A DNA stretch of 10,083 nucleotides from NCBI GenBank assembly GCA_937995995.1, contig CALKIP010000276.1:1-10083 (forward strand). Direction: 5' to 3'. This stretch comes from an uncultured bacterium (GTDB lineage: Bacteria > Gemmatimonadota > Gemmatimonadetes > Longimicrobiales > RSA9). Positions 6,840 through 10,083 of this stretch are shown one piece after another. Under the pieces are notes generated by a model. That model was not told where the DNA came from. It made no database searches and saw only the letters and a program-made list of their open reading frames with translations. The position numbers and the translations under genes are program-made. Every line of letters begins with the position of its first letter. The stretch's first letter is position 1.

Positions 6840-7163
6840 CTTGTCAGCTTCCGGGCAGGGTATGCTTCTCGGGTGGAACGGGTGACTCTGCCGGCGCACG
6901 CCTGGACGATCAATGGCATATTTGTGTCGTCGGAGAGCGGGAGGCGACGGCGGTCGAGCGATCCGCACCTCCGCACCTCCGCACCTCCGCACCTCCGCAC
7001 CTCAGTACCTCTGTGCCTTTGTGCCTTTGTGCCTTTGTATCTCCGTGCCTCCGTGCCTCCGTGCCTCCGTGTGAATAAATTTGCGCCAATCGCCCCAAAC
7101 GGCGATCTTGGACCCATTCACCTTTTCCATACAGCAGAACCGCACCACCATGGAGGCAAACCG
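6840..7163. other. Divergent intergenic region between two lipoprotein genes
   Basis: This region of 324 bases holds the upstream sequences of both the Big2-PD40 gene (leftward) and the M14 peptidase gene (rightward). Its centre is the octamer array at 6965-7071. To the right is a short AT-richer stretch and a 6-bp inverted repeat, ATCGCC (7089-7094) with GGCGAT (7101-7106), separated by 6 bases. No promoter on either strand matches well enough to call; TTGGAC near 7109 with ATACAG at 15 bp is the nearest candidate for the peptidase gene. Confidence 0.6.
6965..7071. repeat. Tandem array of 13 degenerate 8-bp units
   Basis: Thirteen consecutive 8-base units run without gaps from 6965 to 7068, plus a final GTG. 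Read on the plus strand they are four GCACCTCC, then GCACCTCA, GTACCTCT, three GTGCCTTT, GTATCTCC and three GTGCCTCC. Positions 1 (G), 5 (C) and 6 (T) never vary, and nearly all changes elsewhere are transitions. The consensus is GYRYCTYN. A period of 8 keeps all frames open and creates false protein extensions on both strands, such as Arg-Cys-Gly-Gly-Ala-Glu-Val runs. Similar octamer runs are, from memory, scattered in intergenic regions of several environmental phyla and often mis-annotated as proteins; their function is unknown to me. Confidence 0.92.
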
Positions 7164-8852
7164 ATGAAGGTCTGCTCCCCCGTTCACGCCCGTGTCCGCT
7201 CGTTCGCGGCCGCATCGGCGCTCGCGGCACTGGCGCTGACCGGTTGTGCGACCGCGCAGACGGCGGTGGCGCAGTCGCCACAGGGGCCGCAGTCGCTGCG
7301 CACGGCCGCGGAGGAATCCGGCTTCAAGCGGCACACGCGCCACCCCGAGCTTCTCGAGTACCTGCGCGCGCTCCGCGCCGCCTCGCCCGAGATGCGGCTC
7401 GGCTACTACGGCGAGACGTTCCAGGGCCGTGAGCTGCCGTACGCCGTCTTCAGCCGGCCGGCCGTGACGCAGCCGTTCGAGGCGTGGGCGTCGGGCAAGC
7501 CCGTGCTCGTCCTCGCGGCGAACGTGCACGGCAACGAGCGTACGCTGCGCGAGTCGCTCCTCCTGCTGCTGCGTGACCTGGCGACGCCGGGCACGGAGGT
7601 CAACGGCTGGCTGGACGACCTCGTCATCGTCGTCGTGCCGACGATCAACCCCGACGGTTTCGAGGCCAGCGAGCGCGGGATCCGCGGCAACTCGTGGGGC
7701 ATCGACATGAACCGCGACTACGTCAAGCTGGAGCAGCAGTCGGTCACGAACTACATCCGCAACGTGCTGCACCGCTGGCGCCCGCACCTCTTCGTGGACG
7801 GCCACAACGGGGGCGCGTACCCCTACAACCTGAGCTACCAGTGCGCGAGCAACGCCTCGGCGGACCCCTCCCTCACCCAGGTCTGTGACGAGGAGATCTT
7901 CCCGCTGATCGACCGGCGCATGCTCGAGAACGGCTACGAGTCGTGGTACTACGCGCGCGGCACGCGCACGCGCTGGAACACCGGCGGCTGGCAGGCGCGC
8001 ATCGGCCGCAACTACGGCGGGCTCGTGAACAGCGTCGCGATCCTCTTCGAGTCGCCGGGGAGCCAGCCGCTCGAGACGGGCGTCATGGCCGGCGTCGTCG
8101 GCTACAAGACCGTCCTGGAGTACGTGCGCGACAACGCAGAGAAGCTGATGGCGCTCGTGCAGGATGCACGGCAGACGACCGCCGCCTTCGGCGACGGCGC
8201 GTGGGACGAGGTCGTCGTCCGGCAGGATTACGCACCGGAGCCCTACAAGGTCACCTACAAGATCGCCGAGGGCGAAGGCAAGAACCGGCGCGTCATCGAG
8301 GTCCAGAGCGACAGCCTGATGAAGCGGCCGGTCCCGGTACTCAAGCGGCCGCGGCCCTGGGCCTACGTCCTGCCGCGCGACGCCGTCGCCGCCGTCGACC
8401 TGCTCCGGCGCCACGGCATCACCGTCGAGGTGCTCGTGGACAGCACCAGGCTCGAGGTCGACGCCTACACGCTGGCCGACGTCTCCTACGAGCGCGCCTA
8501 CAACCACCAGGCGGCCACCGTCGTCGAGGTGGGCGAGGTCGTCACGATCGAGCGCACGCTGCCCCAGGGCACCTTCATCGTGCCCACCGATCAGGCGCTC
8601 GGCCGCCTCGCCGCGTACATGCTCGAGCCCGAGACGGACGACAACGTGATCTACTGGAACACGATGGACGCGTGGCTGCCCAAGGCCGAGCTCGCGGCCC
8701 AGCGCACCGCAAGGGCACAGAACGCCGACGGCTCGACGCCGGTCGGGGAGACCGGCCCGGACGTGAGCGTCCGCGCGGACGCCGAGCCGCCGTTGATCCC
8801 GATCTTCAAGCTCATGGACCGCGTCCCGCTCCCGGCGCGACTCCTGGACTGA
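7164..8852 (+). CDS. M14 family zinc carboxypeptidase-like lipoprotein
   Basis: This 562-residue protein starts at ATG 7164, with GGAGG (7152-7156) 7 nt upstream. Upstream in-frame codons belong to the octamer array and are not used. The signal peptide has a lipobox LTGC with C28, so the enzyme is exported and lipid-anchored. The M14 peptidase domain covers about 55-335. Its zinc ligands appear as NVHGNE (120-125; H122 and E125) and DGHNGG (212-217; H214). MNRDY (182-186) supplies the Asn-Arg pair that binds the substrate carboxylate in carboxypeptidase A relatives, and ILFESPG (293-299) supplies the catalytic glutamate E296. The active site therefore looks complete. Family knowledge predicts removal of C-terminal residues from peptides, or cleavage of peptidoglycan peptides. 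About 230 further residues (335-562) form an additional domain I do not recognise. A strong terminator follows the stop. Confidence 0.92.
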   Translation: MKVCSPVHARVRSFAAASALAALALTGCATAQTAVAQSPQGPQSLRTAAEESGFKRHTRHPELLEYLRALRAASPEMRLGYYGETFQGRELPYAVFSRPAVTQPFEAWASGKPVLVLAANVHGNERTLRESLLLLLRDLATPGTEVNGWLDDLVIVVVPTINPDGFEASERGIRGNSWGIDMNRDYVKLEQQSVTNYIRNVLHRWRPHLFVDGHNGGAYPYNLSYQCASNASADPSLTQVCDEEIFPLIDRRMLENGYESWYYARGTRTRWNTGGWQARIGRNYGGLVNSVAILFESPGSQPLETGVMAGVVGYKTVLEYVRDNAEKLMALVQDARQTTAAFGDGAWDEVVVRQDYAPEPYKVTYKIAEGEGKNRRVIEVQSDSLMKRPVPVLKRPRPWAYVLPRDAVAAVDLLRRHGITVEVLVDSTRLEVDAYTLADVSYERAYNHQAATVVEVGEVVTIERTLPQGTFIVPTDQALGRLAAYMLEPETDDNVIYWNTMDAWLPKAELAAQRTARAQNADGSTPVGETGPDVSVRADAEPPLIPIFKLMDRVPLPARLLD

Positions 8853-8884
8853 GTCCGACCCGCACTAGCGGGGACGTGAAAACG

Positions 8885-8925
8885 ACGCCGGCGGTGGGCA
8901 GACTTGCCCACCGCCGGCGTTTTTT
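8885..8925. terminator. Strong bidirectional intrinsic terminator
   Basis: A perfect 16-bp stem (8885-8900 with 8905-8920) with a GACT loop is followed on the plus strand by six Ts (8920-8925). On the minus strand the stem is followed by CG and then four Ts (8882-8879), so it can also stop transcription of the convergent membrane-protein gene. It lies 32 bases after the M14 peptidase stop. Confidence 0.93.
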
Positions 8926-8969
8926 CCAGAGTTGGCGATGTCGATACCGGCGGCTAGGTGCCGACCATC

Positions 8970-9449
8970 TCACCCACCGGCCACGACCGGCGCCTCCGCC
9001 TCGGCCGCCCGCTCCGTTCGAAGCGCCCGCCCGCCGACCAGCACGCCCGCCGCGCCGATCAGCGGGTTGAGCAGCAGGACCACGAGCGGGGTCCGCGCGC
9101 TCTGCATCGCCTCGATGTTGCCGACCTCACCGGTGCGCGGGGCCGCCGCACCCGCGTCGCCCCGGAGTGCCGGCGCCGCAGTGGCCAGGCCGAGCACGAA
9201 GACGACGGCCGCGAGCACGCGCGGCCCCCGCGCTCCGCCCGCGACCTTGCGCGCCACGACCCCGCCAAGGAGCGCGGCGCCGAAGCCGACGACGAGGCTG
9301 ATCCCGATCCAGAGCGCCGAGACCTCGTAGACACCGGGGCGGAATGCGCCGTCCGCACCCACCGCGAGGTACGCGCCCGAGAGGGCGACAAAGACGACGA
9401 GGGCCATGGCGAGATAGCCAAGGACGACGGCACCGATCGTTCGGAGCAT
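8970..9449 (-). CDS. Four-helix membrane protein of unknown function
   Basis: This 159-residue protein is read from ATG 9449 on the minus strand. AAGGAG (plus positions 9458-9463) lies 8 nt upstream and fixes this start. A longer frame to 9725 is rejected because its extra 92 codons cover the decayed hsdR fragment in another frame. Four hydrophobic segments are clear: about residues 2-30, 41-65, 75-96 and 120-145. The loops are small and Gly/Ala-rich, and the short C-terminus is charged (ALRTERAAEAEA). I do not recognise a family and see no catalytic motif. It converges with the M14 peptidase gene and shares its terminator. The sequence does not say whether it functions with any neighbour. 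Confidence 0.82.
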   Translation of the reverse strand: MLRTIGAVVLGYLAMALVVFVALSGAYLAVGADGAFRPGVYEVSALWIGISLVVGFGAALLGGVVARKVAGGARGPRVLAAVVFVLGLATAAPALRGDAGAAAPRTGEVGNIEAMQSARTPLVVLLLNPLIGAAGVLVGGRALRTERAAEAEAPVVAGG

Positions 9450-9594
9450 GACGGGTTCTCCTTCCTCGGAGGTTGATGGGCCCGGCGCCGGGTCCGGGAC
9501 GTGACGGGATGCGGTTGTAAGGGGTCTGAAGGTACGTCGGCGGAAGGCGGTGGGGCCAGAGCCTTGCGGGACCGCGTTGCCGCAGTCGGCCGCC

Positions 9595-10083
9595 CCGATG
9601 CGCGGCTCCTGAACCACGCCGCCGAGTCCACCTGCACCGGGCTCAGCAGCCCACACGCTGCGAAGGTGCCCGAGGCCTGGTCGCCCAGGTCGATGCGGTA
9701 TGTCAGGACTAGCAGGTTCGGGCACTCCAGCGCCAGCGACACCAGCGTGCGGTGGCTGCGCAGCAAAGACTATCGTTAGTGACTTGCCGCTCCCCTGCGT
9801 GTGTCACACCAGTGGCGCCGGTGCTCCTCCTCACCCCCGCGCCGGACGATCTTGTCCACCGCCCGGAACTGCTGAAAGCGGCAGACCTTCTTGGCCACCT
9901 CGTCGTCCCGCCGCTTGAAGACAATGAAGTGGGCAATGGAATCCAGCAGACGACCTGACTTGAGTAGCGCCCACAGATCCTGCTCCAGCTAGCTGTCGAA
10001 GTTCCCGGGCACGCGCGGCCACAGGCTCTTCCATTCCGACCTCGGATTCGAACCGCAGGTCAACTACGAGAAAATGTATGGAA
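9595..10083 (-). pseudogene. Decayed fragment of type I restriction enzyme subunit R (HsdR)
   Basis: Minus-strand translation shows scattered but ordered HsdR signatures. First is SEWKSLWPRV near 10040, then, after an in-frame TAG at 9989-9991, LEQDLWALLKSGRLLD and HFIVFKRRDDEVAKKV (9988 to about 9890), then QFRAVDKIVRR. Next comes the Walker A motif, read in a shifted frame as TGV-stop-HTQGSGKSLTIVFAAQ (9815-9756); the TGA at 9804-9806 stands where the family has Trp in VWHTQGSGKS. The original frame resumes at about 9766 with NLLVLTYRIDLGDQASGTF, matching the family's VVLTDRNDLDDQLFGTF, and fades after PVQVDSAAWFRSR (about 9595). HsdR is the ATP-driven translocase and nuclease of type I restriction. 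With two stops and two compensating frameshifts this fragment cannot be functional. The 3' part is missing, and the 5' part extends beyond the right edge. Confidence 0.75.

Noticed and set aside
6965..7071. Octamer array considered as a CRISPR array or protein repeat
   Set aside because: Units are contiguous with no spacers, and a period of 8 shifts the reading frame at every unit, so it is neither CRISPR nor a coding repeat.
7002..8507. Minus-strand open frame opposite the M14 peptidase (501 codons)
   Set aside because: Antisense shadow with biased composition, whose C-terminus is built from the octamer repeat.
9709..9936. Short minus-strand frame (75 codons) as a separate gene
   Set aside because: It overlaps the hsdR fragment out of the main frame, and its Ser/Arg-rich product matches no family.

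Overview
This is a GC-rich bacterial window with third-position GC bias and genes coding for exported lipoproteins, beta-propellers and a Gram-negative-style secretome. The mix (Mrp antiporter, DUF305 lipoprotein with an LVIVD-repeat protein, Big2-PD40 lipoprotein, M14 lipoprotein, a non-coding octamer array) would suit Gemmatimonadota or a similar environmental lineage. That placement is inference, not proof. No tRNA, rRNA, CRISPR array or intact mobile element was seen.

Layout, left to right. (1) 1-1467, minus: a 489-residue N-terminal part of MrpA, the large subunit of a multisubunit Na+/H+ antiporter; the gene runs off the left edge. (2) 1468-1803: a non-coding leader/terminator stretch with an inverted repeat and a possible mrpA promoter. 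(3) 1804-2295, minus: a small SnoaL/DUF4440-like lipoprotein. (4) 2296-2581: a divergent intergenic region with a good sigma70-type promoter facing right and a dyad touching its -35 box. (5) 2582-5166, plus: a two-gene operon overlapping by one base. It encodes a His-rich DUF305 lipoprotein, then a secreted LVIVD-repeat protein that reads as a seven-blade propeller with histidines at matching positions in five blades. (6) 5175-5205: a 13-bp hairpin between convergent genes. (7) 5265-6839, minus: a lipoprotein with two Big2-like domains and a seven-blade PD40/TolB-like propeller. (8) 6840-7163: a divergent intergenic region with 13 tandem 8-bp units. (9) 7164-8852, plus: an M14 zinc carboxypeptidase-like lipoprotein. 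(10) 8885-8925: a strong bidirectional terminator. (11) 8970-9449, minus: a four-helix membrane protein of unknown function. (12) about 9595-10083, minus: a decayed fragment of a type I restriction enzyme motor subunit (HsdR), with stops and frameshifts around its Walker A motif.

Almost every intact product is membrane-bound or exported, so the window is mostly a cell-envelope locus. The clearest functional unit is the DUF305/LVIVD operon. Translational coupling, an extracytoplasmic location for both products, a His/Met-rich metal-binding character in the first and a His-decorated propeller in the second suggest a joint extracytoplasmic metal-related role. This is the best candidate here for an undescribed system. 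The Big2-PD40 and M14 lipoproteins are divergent across the octamer array and may share regulation, but nothing in the sequence proves they act together.
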